DNA of 64,000 nucleotides from CAVVYV01 sp963752585 (lineage in GTDB: Bacteria; Actinomycetota; Thermoleophilia; Solirubrobacterales; 70-9): contig CAVVYV010000004.1 in NCBI GenBank assembly GCA_963752585.1, positions 124,001 through 188,000 on the forward strand. Direction: 5' to 3'. Under the pieces are notes generated by a model. That model ran no database searches. It had not been told where the DNA came from and saw only the letters and a program-made list of their open reading frames with translations. The first letter of the stretch is position 1, and the number at the start of each line of letters is the position of its first letter. Of the stretch, positions 34,576-42,730 are shown in pieces. The translations under genes were made by a program, and so were the position numbers.

Positions 34576-35280
34576 ATGGCTCGGAAGCGCTCACACCAGG
34601 ACGGATGTGCCGCGGCCCACTCCCTCGAGCTCGTCGGGGAGCGGTGGGCGCTGCTGGTCGTCCGTGAGCTGATGGTCGGACCGCGGCGGTTCACCGACCT
34701 CCGGGCCGGGATTCCCGACATCAGCCCGAACGTCCTCGGCAAGCGGCTTGGGGAGCTGGAGGAGCATGGCGTCCTCAGGCGCCGAAAGCTCCCGCCGCCC
34801 GCCGGCTCCCACGTCTACGAGCTCACCGACTGGGGCTACGAGCTCGAGCCGGTGCTGCAGACCCTCGGACAGTGGGGCTCCCGCTCGCCGATGATGCCCC
34901 AGGACGGCCCGCTCAGCCTCACCTCGTTCATCCTCGCGATGCGGACGATGTTCAGTCCGGAGGCGGCAAAGGGGCTTCGGGCGACCTACGAGCTGCTTCT
35001 CGGTGAGGAGCGCTTTTACGCCAAGGTCGGCGGAGGCCGTTTCGAGATCGAGCCAGGGGACATCAAGAACCCCGACGCGACGATCTCCGCCCCGGACCAC
35101 ATGAGCCTCGTCGACGTGGTCTTCAACGATCGCTCGCTGGCCCAAGCGGAGTTTTCGGGGGACCTCGAGGCGGCCGGAAACAAGAGGGCCGTGGCGCGGT
35201 TCGTCGAGCTCTTCCCGCTGCCCGACCCGGTCTCGCCGTTGGAGCCATCCACCGGCGAGCCGGTCGCCGCCAAGGCCTAG
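34576..35280 (+). CDS. HxlR-type regulator with C-terminal SCP2-like domain
   Basis: 234 residues. The N-terminal winged helix shows the HxlR signature: GCAAAHSLELVGERWALLVVRELMVGPRRFTDLRAGIPDISPNVLGKRLGELEEHGVLRR. From about residue 125 an SCP2 sterol-transfer-like domain follows (ATYELLLGEERFYAKVGGGRFEIE...PDATISAPDHMSLVDVVF...GDLEAAGNKRAVARFVELF), which could bind a hydrophobic ligand. Divergent from the VOC/DUF899 operon, which is the obvious target. This domain pairing is known in actinobacteria. Confidence 0.9.
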   Translation: MARKRSHQDGCAAAHSLELVGERWALLVVRELMVGPRRFTDLRAGIPDISPNVLGKRLGELEEHGVLRRRKLPPPAGSHVYELTDWGYELEPVLQTLGQWGSRSPMMPQDGPLSLTSFILAMRTMFSPEAAKGLRATYELLLGEERFYAKVGGGRFEIEPGDIKNPDATISAPDHMSLVDVVFNDRSLAQAEFSGDLEAAGNKRAVARFVELFPLPDPVSPLEPSTGEPVAAKA

Positions 35281-35284
35281 GGGC

Positions 35285-35773
35285 CTAACTCTCCGCGAGC
35301 AGGTCCCGGTAGGCGCCGCGGTGGAAGATCAGCGGCCGGCCCTCGCGGGCGTCGGCCTCGAGCACGTTCCCGGTGAGGATCAGGTGGTCGCCGCCGTCGA
35401 TCTCCTCCTGGAGCTCGCAGGCGACCCAGACCAGGGCGTCGGTAAGGCGGGGGCAGCCCTCGCGCTCGAGCCACTCCACCCCCTCCCACTTGGACGACTC
35501 GGGGTCCTTGGCCGAGAACCGCTTCGCCAGCGCCTCCTGGCCGGCGGCGAGCGCATTGACGCCGAACCGACCGGCGGCGCGCACCGAAATCAGGGTGCGC
35601 GACCCGCGATCGAGGCAGGCGAGCATCATCGGGGGCTCAAGCGAGAGCGAGTTGACCGCGTTCGCGGTCGCCCCCGAGGGCCCGTTCGGCCCGACCGCGG
35701 TGACCACTGTCACCCCGGTCGGGTAGGCGCCCAGGGCGCGGCGGAAGGCATCCGGGTCGGGGGCATCGGCCAC
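35285..35773 (-). CDS. Flavin reductase-like domain protein
   Basis: 162 residues of the flavin reductase/HpaC-like split-barrel family: FRRALGAYPTGVTVVTA, GATANAVNSLSLEPPMMLACLDRGSRT (flavin-phosphate and isoalloxazine contacts), FGVNALAAGQEALAKRFS and GDHLILTGNVLEAD. It reduces FMN or FAD with NAD(P)H, usually for a partner monooxygenase; no partner lies adjacent. GTG 35773 sits six bases after a -10 box (35780-35785). Confidence 0.9.
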   Translation of the reverse strand: MADAPDPDAFRRALGAYPTGVTVVTAVGPNGPSGATANAVNSLSLEPPMMLACLDRGSRTLISVRAAGRFGVNALAAGQEALAKRFSAKDPESSKWEGVEWLEREGCPRLTDALVWVACELQEEIDGGDHLILTGNVLEADAREGRPLIFHRGAYRDLLAES

Positions 35774-35779
35774 TCGCGA

Positions 35780-35785
35780 ACCGTA
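35780..35785 (-). promoter_or_regulatory. -10 box of leaderless promoter (flavin reductase gene)
   Basis: TACGGT on the minus strand is followed by six bases and the GTG start at 35773. No SD precedes the start. Confidence 0.4.
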
Positions 35786-35803
35786 TGCCCCGCGTCAAGA
35801 ACA

Positions 35804-35809
35804 TATGAT
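35804..35809 (+). promoter_or_regulatory. -10 box upstream of the cytochrome c gene
   Basis: TATGAT ends eight bases before GTG 35818. It lies within the 44-base gap shared with the divergent flavin reductase gene and would give a nearly leaderless mRNA that continues into serS. Confidence 0.45.
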
Positions 35810-35817
35810 CCCGCCGC

Positions 35818-36207
35818 GTGCGTGGGGCTTTCGTACTGATCGCAGTCGCCGCGGCCGCGATCGCGAGCGGTTGCGGCAGCGAGGGCGTGGAGCTCTCCTC
35901 AAGCGACCCCGATCACGAGGGCGCGGTGATCTTCGCCGAGCGCTGCTCCGGCTGTCATACGCTGAGCGCGGCCGGGACCCAGGGCAGCGCCAACCGCAGC
36001 CAGCGCACCCAGGGCCCGAACTTCGACCAGCGCAGGGAAACGGTCGACGACGTCATCTTCGCGATCCGGAACGGCGGCTTCTCCGGGGCGATCATGCCCC
36101 AGAACATCGTCGTCGGCCCCGACGCGGAGAAGGTCGCGGCGTTCCTCGCCAAGTACTCGGGCCAGGACGTCGAGGAGCAGCCACGCCCGGCGAGCGCGGC
36201 TCCGTAG
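35818..36207 (+). CDS. Monohaem c-type cytochrome, probable lipoprotein
   Basis: 129 residues. A hydrophobic N-terminus ends in the lipobox-like IASGC (Cys about residue 19), placing the protein on the outer face of the membrane. The haem site CSGCH follows GAVIFAERC (Cys-x-x-Cys-His), and the axial Met is probably in GGFSGAIMPQNIV. The fold matches small class I cytochromes (cytochrome cbb3/c550 type). It could pass electrons in the respiratory chain. serS begins 10 bases downstream. Confidence 0.88.
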   Translation: MRGAFVLIAVAAAAIASGCGSEGVELSSSDPDHEGAVIFAERCSGCHTLSAAGTQGSANRSQRTQGPNFDQRRETVDDVIFAIRNGGFSGAIMPQNIVVGPDAEKVAAFLAKYSGQDVEEQPRPASAAP

Positions 36208-36217
36208 TTCCGCCCGG

Positions 36218-37501
36218 ATGATCGATCTGCAGCAGATCCGCCGAGACCCGGGCCCGGCGCGGAAGGCGCTCGCCCGGCGCGGTGCCGCCGAGCAACTCGA
36301 CCGGCTGCTCGAGCTCGACGAGCGCCGCCGCGAGCTCAACACCCGGATCGACGAAGGCCGAACCGAGCAGAACAAGCTCTCGGCGCGGATCGAGGAGCTC
36401 GCTCAATCGGGCGGCCGCGACCAGCCCGAGTTCGAGCAGCTTCGGCAGCGCTCGACGCCGCTGAAGGAGGAGCTGAAGGTGCTCGAGGCGGAGCTGGCCG
36501 AGGTCGAGGGGGAGAGGGACCGCCTCTGGGCCGAGGTCCCCAACCTCCCTGACCCCGAGGCGCCGGACGGCGACAGCGAGGAGGACGCACGGGAGCTGCG
36601 CGAGGTCGGCGATCGCCCGGAGTTCGGCTTCGAGCCGCTCGACCATCTCGAGCTCGGCCAGCGCCACGGCTGGATCGAGATCGAGGCCGCCGCCCAGGCC
36701 TCCGGATCGCGCTTCGCATACCTGCTCGGCGACCTCGTCCTCGTCGAGCTGGCGCTCGTCCGGTTCGCGCTCGAGACCCTTCGCCCGGAGGGGTTCGTGC
36801 CGGCCGCCCCTCCGGTGCTGGTCCGCGAGCCGGCGCTGTTCGGAACCGGGTTCTTTCCGGGCGAGCGGGAGATGATCTACGAGGTCCCCGAGGACGAGCT
36901 CTTCCTGGTCGGGACCTCGGAGGTATCGCTTGCGGCCCTCCACGCCGACGCGATCCTCTCTTCCGAGGAGCTGCCTCGCCGCTACGCCGGCTTCTCCACC
37001 TGCTTCCGTCGCGAGGCCGGCGCGGCCGGGCGCGACACGAGGGGAATCTTCCGCGTCCACCAATTCGACAAGGTCGAGATGTTCAGCTTCTGCGAGCCGG
37101 GCGACTCAGCCGACGAGCACGAGCGGATCCTCGCGATCGAGGAGCGGATGCTCCAGGCGCTCGAGATCCCCTACCGGGTGGTCGAGATCGCCGCCGGCGA
37201 TCTCGGCGCCTCCGCCTCGCGGAAGTTCGACTGCGAGGCGTGGATCCCGAGCCAGGAGCGCTACCGCGAGCTGACCAGCTGCTCCAACACGACCGACTAC
37301 CAGGCGCGACGCCTCAGTACCAGGTACCGTCCCGGCGAAGGTGCCTCCCCAGAGTTCCTCCACACCTTGAACGGCACTGCGGTGGCCGTCGGTCGTACTC
37401 TTATCGCGCTCCTCGAGAACCGACAGGGGGAAGACGGAACGGTGTCCATACCCGCTTCTTTGCAGGAATTCGGACTTCCGGAGCGCATTCCCACCCTATG
37501 A
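36218..37501 (+). CDS. serS: Serine--tRNA ligase
   Basis: 427 residues, the usual length. An N-terminal coiled-coil tRNA-binding arm (residues about 25-105) is followed by the class II synthetase core: motif 2 FSTCFRREAGAAGRDTRGIFRVHQFDKVEMF, ELTSCSNTTDYQARRLSTRYR and motif 3 TLNGTAVAVGRTLIALLENRQ. It charges tRNA-Ser; two tRNA-Ser genes lie at 40.7 and 44.0 kb. Its TGA overlaps the regulator gene start (ATGA). Confidence 0.97.
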   Translation: MIDLQQIRRDPGPARKALARRGAAEQLDRLLELDERRRELNTRIDEGRTEQNKLSARIEELAQSGGRDQPEFEQLRQRSTPLKEELKVLEAELAEVEGERDRLWAEVPNLPDPEAPDGDSEEDARELREVGDRPEFGFEPLDHLELGQRHGWIEIEAAAQASGSRFAYLLGDLVLVELALVRFALETLRPEGFVPAAPPVLVREPALFGTGFFPGEREMIYEVPEDELFLVGTSEVSLAALHADAILSSEELPRRYAGFSTCFRREAGAAGRDTRGIFRVHQFDKVEMFSFCEPGDSADEHERILAIEERMLQALEIPYRVVEIAAGDLGASASRKFDCEAWIPSQERYRELTSCSNTTDYQARRLSTRYRPGEGASPEFLHTLNGTAVAVGRTLIALLENRQGEDGTVSIPASLQEFGLPERIPTL

Positions 37502-38139
37502 ACGCCGGTGCTCCCAAGCGGGTGGTGATCTGCGACGACCACGAGATCGTCCGCGAGGCGGTGAAGGCGCGGATGGCCGCGGTCGAGAGCGTCGAGATCG
37601 TCGGCGAGGCCGCCTCCGGCGAGGAGGTCGTGAAGAAGGTCGAGGAGCTGAAGCCGGACGTCTGCATCGTCGACGTCGAGCTCCCCGGCCAGGACGGGAT
37701 CGAGGCGACCAAGGAGATCCTCAAGGTGATGCCCCCCACCAGGGTGATCATCTTCACCGCGCACGCTCAGCCCGACCTGCTCACCCTCGCCCTGCGCGCC
37801 GGCGCCTCAGGCTACGTGCTGAAGTCCGCTCCCAGCGAGGACATCGCCCGGGCGATCGAGGTGGTCGCCGGCGGCGGGACCTTCGTCGGAACCGAGCTCG
37901 GCCAGGGTGCCGGCGAGGTCGAGAAGCTGCTCGAGCTCACCCCCCGCGAGCGCGAGATCCTCGAGCTGCTCGCCGAGGGCCTGCGGGTGAAGCAGATCGC
38001 GGACCGGCTCTCGCTCAGCCCCGCCACCGTCCATACGCACGTTCGCAATGCGATCGCGCGCATGGAGGTGGACACGAGGACCGAAGCGGTCGCTCTCGCG
38101 GTCCGCTTCAGCTACCTCGGGGCCGGCGGCAAGGTCTAG
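37498..38139 (+). CDS. NarL/LuxR-type response regulator
   Basis: 213 residues. Receiver domain: VVICDDHEIVREAV (acidic pair), phosphorylation Asp in PDVCIVDVELPGQDG, FTAHA and the Lys in GYVLKSA. The C-terminal LuxR helix-turn-helix is LTPREREILELLAEGLRVKQIADRLSLSPATVHTHVRNAIARM. No histidine kinase is adjacent, so it is an orphan here. Translationally coupled to serS, an unusual pairing. Confidence 0.93.
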   Translation: MNAGAPKRVVICDDHEIVREAVKARMAAVESVEIVGEAASGEEVVKKVEELKPDVCIVDVELPGQDGIEATKEILKVMPPTRVIIFTAHAQPDLLTLALRAGASGYVLKSAPSEDIARAIEVVAGGGTFVGTELGQGAGEVEKLLELTPREREILELLAEGLRVKQIADRLSLSPATVHTHVRNAIARMEVDTRTEAVALAVRFSYLGAGGKV

Positions 38140-38158
38140 CGGCCGCCTGGCCGCGAGC

Positions 38159-38560
38159 TTATGCCTTGTCCTCGTCCTCGAAGGTCAGCGCGCAGCCGTT
38201 GATGCAGTAGCGCTGGCCGGTTGGGTTCGGACCGTCGTCGAAGACGTGTCCGAGGTGGGCATCGCAGCGTGAGCAGAGCACCTCGGTGCGCCGCATCAAC
38301 AGGCTGTTGTCGGCCTCGGTCTCGACGGACTCGTCGTCCATCGGCTGGTAGAAGCTCGGCCAGCCGGTGCCGGAGTCGAACTTGGTCTCGGAGTCGAACA
38401 CGGGCTGTCCGCAGGCGACGCACTTGTAGGTCCCAGCGGCCTTGTTGTCGTTGAGCTCGCTGGTGAACGGCGCCTCGGTGCCCTTCTCGCGCACGACCTC
38501 GTACTGCTCGGGGGTGAGCTCGCGCTTCCACTCCTGCTCGGTCTTCTTAAGCTTCTCCAC
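38159..38560 (-). CDS. msrB: Peptide-methionine (R)-S-oxide reductase
   Basis: 133 residues from GTG 38560, preceded by GGAGGAACAA. Two zinc-binding Cys pairs (CVACGQP and CSRCDAHLGHVF) and the catalytic Cys in RYCINGCAL are in place, as is the substrate motif SGTGWPSFYQP. The enzyme repairs R-methionine sulphoxide with thioredoxin. The neighbouring second Cys in NGCAL replaces a residue usually Ser or Ala and could be a resolving Cys. Confidence 0.95.
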   Translation of the reverse strand: MEKLKKTEQEWKRELTPEQYEVVREKGTEAPFTSELNDNKAAGTYKCVACGQPVFDSETKFDSGTGWPSFYQPMDDESVETEADNSLLMRRTEVLCSRCDAHLGHVFDDGPNPTGQRYCINGCALTFEDEDKA

Positions 38561-38641
38561 TTGTTCCTCCGCTCTTGGGGGACATGATCGAGGGTAGCTC
38601 CGGGGCTCAAGCGACGCTAAACGGGCCCCGCCGTCCATCCA

Positions 38642-38647
38642 TACGAT
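38642..38647 (+). promoter_or_regulatory. -10 box that argues for the GTG start of the thioesterase gene
   Basis: TACGAT overlaps the ATG at 38646, so that codon would not be in the mRNA. The next in-frame start, GTG 38655, is seven bases after the -10 box, the spacing seen at other genes here. Confidence 0.4.
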
Positions 38648-38654
38648 GCCGCGC

Positions 38655-39467
38655 GTGCCCGAGTCCTTTTACGAGTCCGACGGCGACCGCTATGTGGCGA
38701 CCGAGCTCACCCGGGGCCCCTGGGACCCGGGCGCCCAGCACGCTGGCCCGCCCGCGGCCCTGCTCGGCCGCGAGGTCGAGCGCCTCGGCGGCGGGCGGCT
38801 GGGGAACGGGGAGGGCGAGCCCGCGCAGGTGGGACGGATCACCTACGAGCTCCTCCGCGCGGTGCCGATCGCGCCGCTAACGGTCGAGGCCGAGGTCGTC
38901 CGGCCGGGGCGAAGCGTGGAGCTGGTTCGGGCGAAGCTCGCCGACGCCGATGGCGAGGTGATCAGGGCACACGCCTGGCGGATTCGGACCACCGAGGTCT
39001 CCTTCGAGGAGCCGCCCGGGCGGCCGGAGCCGCTAGGCGGGCCCGAGGGGGCAGAGCCCGGCGAGTTCTTCCACACCGGCTACGACGCCGGCTACCACAC
39101 GGCGATGGAGTATCGCTTCCTGAACGGAGCGTTCATGGAGGCCGGCCCGGCGACGGTCTGGATGCGGATGGGGGTGCCGCTCGTCTCGGGAGAGGAGCCG
39201 ACGCCCCTTCAACGGGTGCTGGCGGCGGCCGACTCCGGCAACGGGGTGAGCGCGGCGCTCGACTGGCGCAGCTACCTGTTCATCAACGTCGACCTCAGCG
39301 TCCACCTGCACCGGATGCCCGCCGGGGAATGGGTCTGCCTCGACGCGGTCACCCTTCCCGAGCGAAACGGAATCGGGCTAGCCGACACCACCCTCCACGA
39401 TGAGCGCGGCCCGATCGGCCACGCGCTTCAGACCCTGCTCGTCGACCGGCGCCGGGCGGGCTATTGA
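38655..39467 (+). CDS. Thioesterase family protein (acyl-CoA thioesterase II-like)
   Basis: 270 residues from GTG 38655 (or 273 from ATG 38646). Two tandem hot-dog halves: the first with GPWDPGAQHAGPPAALLGREVE and ITYELLRAVPIAPLTVEAEVVRPGRSVELVRAKL, the second with ADSGNGVSAALDWRSYLFINVDLSVHLHRMPAGEWVCLDAVT, resembling TesB-like double hot-dog proteins. It probably hydrolyses acyl-CoA; chain length is unknown. The -10 box at 38642 favours the GTG. Confidence 0.82.
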   Translation: MPESFYESDGDRYVATELTRGPWDPGAQHAGPPAALLGREVERLGGGRLGNGEGEPAQVGRITYELLRAVPIAPLTVEAEVVRPGRSVELVRAKLADADGEVIRAHAWRIRTTEVSFEEPPGRPEPLGGPEGAEPGEFFHTGYDAGYHTAMEYRFLNGAFMEAGPATVWMRMGVPLVSGEEPTPLQRVLAAADSGNGVSAALDWRSYLFINVDLSVHLHRMPAGEWVCLDAVTLPERNGIGLADTTLHDERGPIGHALQTLLVDRRRAGY

Positions 39468-39515
39468 TCTCGTCGTAGGCGTCACGGGCGGGAACGCCCG
39501 GATCCCGGTTACATT

Positions 39516-40706
39516 GTGTGCAAGGCGAGCATGACGAAGAGCGGGATGAGCTCGACAGGGATCGGCGGACGGACCCGCCTCTGCATCGGGGCGCTGACGG
39601 TTGCGCTCTTGACCGGGGTCGCGACCGCCGGCCACGCGATCGCCGCTCCCGACCCTCTCTCAAGTGCTTCGGTGGTGCTCCAGCTCCGCAGCGCGGGTGG
39701 GCTGAAGTTGAAGCCGAAGACACTCAACCTGAGGATGACCAGCGGCGAGCTCGACCCGACGACCGGAGCCGGCACCGTGGCGACCGCCGGCGCCCTGAAG
39801 GCGAAGCGGGGGAAGCGCCAGGCGAAGGTGAAGATCATCAGCCTGGTGCTCGGCGGCGCCGGGGGCGCCGGCAAGATCAACGCGAAGATCGGGAAGCGGA
39901 AGGTGAACGGCTTCGGCAAGCTCAGCGGAGGGACTGTCACCCGCGACGGCTGGGGCGCCAAGGTCAGCGGGGTGACCGCGAAGCTCGGCTCGAAGGGGGC
40001 GAAGGCGCTTAGCGGCGTCCTGGCTCCGGGTTCGGGAGCGAAGGCGAGCGCCGCCGCTGGCGGGCTCAAGGCCGGCGCGCCGCTCGGCACGGTGTCGGTC
40101 AGCGGGGTGCCGAAGACGGTCGAGGTGCTGCCCGGCGGGACCCTGGTGTTCGATGCCGACCTCGGCTTCGCGAACAAGCTGGCCGCTCACTGCGTGAGCT
40201 CCGTGATGGCCGACGGCGTCACCGCGATCGCGCCCGGGGTCCAGAGCGGCATCCCGCCAACGGTATTCACCTTCCCGGTCACCGGAGGCAGCATCGCCCC
40301 CGACTTCAGCTCCGGGCGGGTGATGAGCGCCGGCGGCCAGAAGATAAGGAAGAACGACGGCTTGCCGGCACCCAACGCCTGCGACGGGGGCCCGCCGGTC
40401 GGGACCACGGTCACCCAGACCGCTTTCGAGGCCCAGTTCGACATCCACGCCCTGGCCTCGGACACGGTGCTGCCGTATGGGGCGGTCGGGATCTCCGCAC
40501 TCGGACCGTTCGACCTGGCCGCGGCGGCGACCTCCGCGGACGCCAACACCAAGCAGATCACCGTCAACCAGGCGCCGGTGACCCTGGATTACCTCGCGGC
40601 CTTCGTCCTCAACCAGGTCTTCCCGAACGCCTCCGGGGATCCGAGCAACGACTTCCGGGAGGGTGATCTCCTGGGCACGATGTCGCTGAGCATCACCACC
40701 CACTAG
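39516..40706 (+). CDS. Secreted protein with HtaA-like repeats, unknown function
   Basis: 396 residues from GTG 39516, or 391 from ATG 39531. A signal peptide (RLCIGALTVALLTGVATAGHAIAA) is followed by an exported beta-rich protein with Lys-rich tracts (KAKRGKRQAKVKI). Two segments, LNLRMTSGELDPTTGAGTVATAGAL and FPVTGGSIAPDFSSGRVMSAGG, look like two copies of a G-x-(I/L)-D-P-x-T-G-x-G-x-V motif reminiscent of HtaA haem-transport domains. The haem-binding Tyr/His residues are not obvious, so binding is unproven. Confidence 0.6.
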   Translation: MCKASMTKSGMSSTGIGGRTRLCIGALTVALLTGVATAGHAIAAPDPLSSASVVLQLRSAGGLKLKPKTLNLRMTSGELDPTTGAGTVATAGALKAKRGKRQAKVKIISLVLGGAGGAGKINAKIGKRKVNGFGKLSGGTVTRDGWGAKVSGVTAKLGSKGAKALSGVLAPGSGAKASAAAGGLKAGAPLGTVSVSGVPKTVEVLPGGTLVFDADLGFANKLAAHCVSSVMADGVTAIAPGVQSGIPPTVFTFPVTGGSIAPDFSSGRVMSAGGQKIRKNDGLPAPNACDGGPPVGTTVTQTAFEAQFDIHALASDTVLPYGAVGISALGPFDLAAAATSADANTKQITVNQAPVTLDYLAAFVLNQVFPNASGDPSNDFREGDLLGTMSLSITTH

Positions 40707-40717
40707 CTGGGGCCGAG

Positions 40718-40808
40718 CGGAGGGGGGAGGATTCGAACCTCCGGACCTGGAGAACCAGGTCAACAGCTTTCAAGGCTGCCGCAATAAGCCAGACTCTGCC
40801 ACCCCTCC
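40718..40808 (-). tRNA. tRNA-Ser (anticodon TGA)
   Basis: On the minus strand GGAGGGG (40808-40802) pairs with CCCCTCC (40725-40719) as acceptor stem, with discriminator G at 40718. The anticodon loop CTTGAAA gives TGA, the long variable arm (GACCTGGTTCTCCAGGTC) is typical of tRNA-Ser, and the T loop reads GGTTCGAATCC. No CCA is encoded. Confidence 0.95.
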
Positions 40809-40835
40809 GAGGTACCGCTAAAGGCTAGTCGAGGA

Positions 40836-41375
40836 CTAGTCGTCGAGCGGGGTGCAGACGATCACTGGGATCCGGCGATCGGGGCAGCGCTCCTGGTACT
40901 TGGCGTAGCCCGGATAGAAATCGGTCGTCAGCTTCCAGAGCCGCTCGCGCTCCGCCCCCTCGGCCTCGCGGGCGAGATAGCGGCCGCCGCCCCCCTTGCT
41001 GAACAGCTCGACCTCGGGCTTGGCCATGCAGTTGTGGTACCAGGATGGGTGGGTTGGAGCCCCGCCCTTCGACGCGATCACGATCACGTCGTCGCCGTCG
41101 GTGAAGTAGGCAAGGGGGGTCGTCCGCTTCTTACCGCTCTTCGCCCCGGTGTGGGTGAGCAGCACCTGGGGGGCGTTCAAGGTGCTCTTCAGGCGGCCGC
41201 CGCTGACCTTCATCAGAGGCGGATCGATCCGCTGCCCGACGTTGACCAGGAACCAGGTGACCGGGCGCTGGCGGGCACTCCAGGCGAGCAAGCTCATCCA
41301 GGGCCCCTTCGGCTGGGTAGGGTCGAAGGGGCGGACCCTTCCCTCGGAGGCCTGTTCGTAGCGGACTGCGGCCAT
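40836..41375 (-). CDS. Deazaflavin (F420)-dependent nitroreductase family protein
   Basis: 179 residues of the split-barrel Ddn/PNPOx-like family. Signatures: VLLTHTGAKSGKKRTTPLAYFTDGDDVIVIASKGGAPTHPSWYHNCMAKPEVEL. Members use reduced F420 and often detoxify quinones or nitro-compounds, so F420 is probably made by this organism. ATG 41375 follows a -10 box at six-base spacing. Divergent from the lactone oxidase gene. Confidence 0.9.
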   Translation of the reverse strand: MAAVRYEQASEGRVRPFDPTQPKGPWMSLLAWSARQRPVTWFLVNVGQRIDPPLMKVSGGRLKSTLNAPQVLLTHTGAKSGKKRTTPLAYFTDGDDVIVIASKGGAPTHPSWYHNCMAKPEVELFSKGGGGRYLAREAEGAERERLWKLTTDFYPGYAKYQERCPDRRIPVIVCTPLDD

Positions 41376-41381
41376 GGCCCG

Positions 41382-41387
41382 ACCCTA
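41382..41387 (-). promoter_or_regulatory. -10 box of leaderless promoter (nitroreductase gene)
   Basis: TAGGGT on the minus strand, six bases before ATG 41375. It is back to back with the TAGGCT box of the divergent gene at 41407, with about 20 bases between them. Confidence 0.5.
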
Positions 41388-41406
41388 CCTCAGTCCGCAC
41401 AGTCCC

Positions 41407-41412
41407 TAGGCT
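41407..41412 (+). promoter_or_regulatory. -10 box of leaderless promoter (lactone oxidase gene)
   Basis: TAGGCT stands seven bases before ATG 41420, with no SD in between. Confidence 0.5.
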
Positions 41413-41419
41413 GCCGCCG

Positions 41420-42730
41420 ATGGCGAAGGAGTGGAGGAACTGGGCCGGCGACCAGCGGTGCCTCCCGGCGCGGATCGAGCGCCCGAGCGGTCGCGGGGAG
41501 CTGATCGAAGCGGTGCAGCGCGCCACCGAAGCGGGGCTGACCGTGCGCGCGGTCGGCGCGGGGCACTCTTTCACCGACGTCGCCTGCACCGGAGGGGTGC
41601 TGCTGCGGATGGATCGCCTCGACCGGGTCCTCGGGGTGGACCGGGAGGCCGGCCTGGTCAAGGTCGAGGCGGGGATCGGGCTGCGGGCGCTGAGCGAGGC
41701 GATCTGGGGGTACGGGATGGCGCTCGAGAACCTCGGCGACATCGACAAGCAGACGATCTCTGGGGCGATCTCGACCGCGACCCACGGCACCGGAGGACGA
41801 TTTCGCAACCTCTCGACCCTGGTCGATGCGGTCGAGATGGTCCTGCCCGACGGCACCCTGCTCGACGTCTCCGCCGACTCGGAGGCCGAGCTGCTCCCGG
41901 CGGTCAGGGTCGGGCTCGGGGCACTGGGGGTGATCGCGACCGTCACCCTGAGGACCGTCCCCGCGTTCACCGTCCGCCGGGTCGACTCATCGCTGCCGCT
42001 GGAGAAGACCCTGGAACGAATCCAGGATCTCGCCGACGGCTCGGACCACTTCGAGTTCTACGTCTTCCCCCACACAGAGACCGCGCTCCTGCGCCAGAGC
42101 CTCCGCACCGACGAGCCGCCGAAGCCACGCAACGCGGTGCTCGAGTACGGGCAGGAGGTGATCCTGGAGAACTGGGTGCTGGGCGGGGTTGCCAGGCTCG
42201 GCCGGCGGATGCCCGATCGGATTCCCGGACTGTCCCGCTTCGTCGCCTCCCGGGTGGGGAAGACCACGAAGGTGGATCGCAGCTACCGCGTCTATGCCAG
42301 CGACCGGCGCGTCCGCTTCACCGAGATGGAGTACGCGATCCCCCGGCGCCACGCCGCCGAGGCGGCGAGGCGGGTGCTCGACGCCGCCGAGCGGGCCGAG
42401 CCACCGGTGGGCTTCCCGATCGAGGTCCGGTTCGTCGCCGCCGACGACTCCTGGCTCAGCCCCGCGCACGACCGCGACACCGCCTACATCGCCGTCCATC
42501 AGTTCCAGGGGATGGCCTGGGAGAGCTACTTCCGCTCGGTCGAGGCGATCATGCTCGAGTACGGCGGCCGCCCCCACTGGGGAAAGCGCCACTTCCAGAC
42601 GGCGGCGACCCTGGCCGAGCGCTACCCGCGCTGGGACGACTTCCGGGCGCTGCGAGCCCGGCTCGACCCCGACGGCCGCTTCCGCAACCTCTGCCTCGAC
42701 CGGGTCCTCGGGCCGGTTGCCCCGCACTGA
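41420..42730 (+). CDS. D-arabinono-1,4-lactone oxidase-like FAD-linked oxidoreductase
   Basis: 436 residues. The FAD-binding domain of the vanillyl-alcohol-oxidase type covers the N-terminal half (VRAVGAGHSFTDVACTGGVLLRMDRL and GDIDKQTISGAISTATHGTG) and the C-terminal ALO domain has HFEFYVFPHTETAL and RPHWGKRHFQTAATLAERYPRWDDF (the His-Trp-Gly-Lys motif). Relatives oxidise sugar-1,4-lactones to ascorbate-like products. The covalent-FAD His is in the GAGHSF motif. Product of the pathway unknown. Confidence 0.9.
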   Translation: MAKEWRNWAGDQRCLPARIERPSGRGELIEAVQRATEAGLTVRAVGAGHSFTDVACTGGVLLRMDRLDRVLGVDREAGLVKVEAGIGLRALSEAIWGYGMALENLGDIDKQTISGAISTATHGTGGRFRNLSTLVDAVEMVLPDGTLLDVSADSEAELLPAVRVGLGALGVIATVTLRTVPAFTVRRVDSSLPLEKTLERIQDLADGSDHFEFYVFPHTETALLRQSLRTDEPPKPRNAVLEYGQEVILENWVLGGVARLGRRMPDRIPGLSRFVASRVGKTTKVDRSYRVYASDRRVRFTEMEYAIPRRHAAEAARRVLDAAERAEPPVGFPIEVRFVAADDSWLSPAHDRDTAYIAVHQFQGMAWESYFRSVEAIMLEYGGRPHWGKRHFQTAATLAERYPRWDDFRALRARLDPDGRFRNLCLDRVLGPVAPH

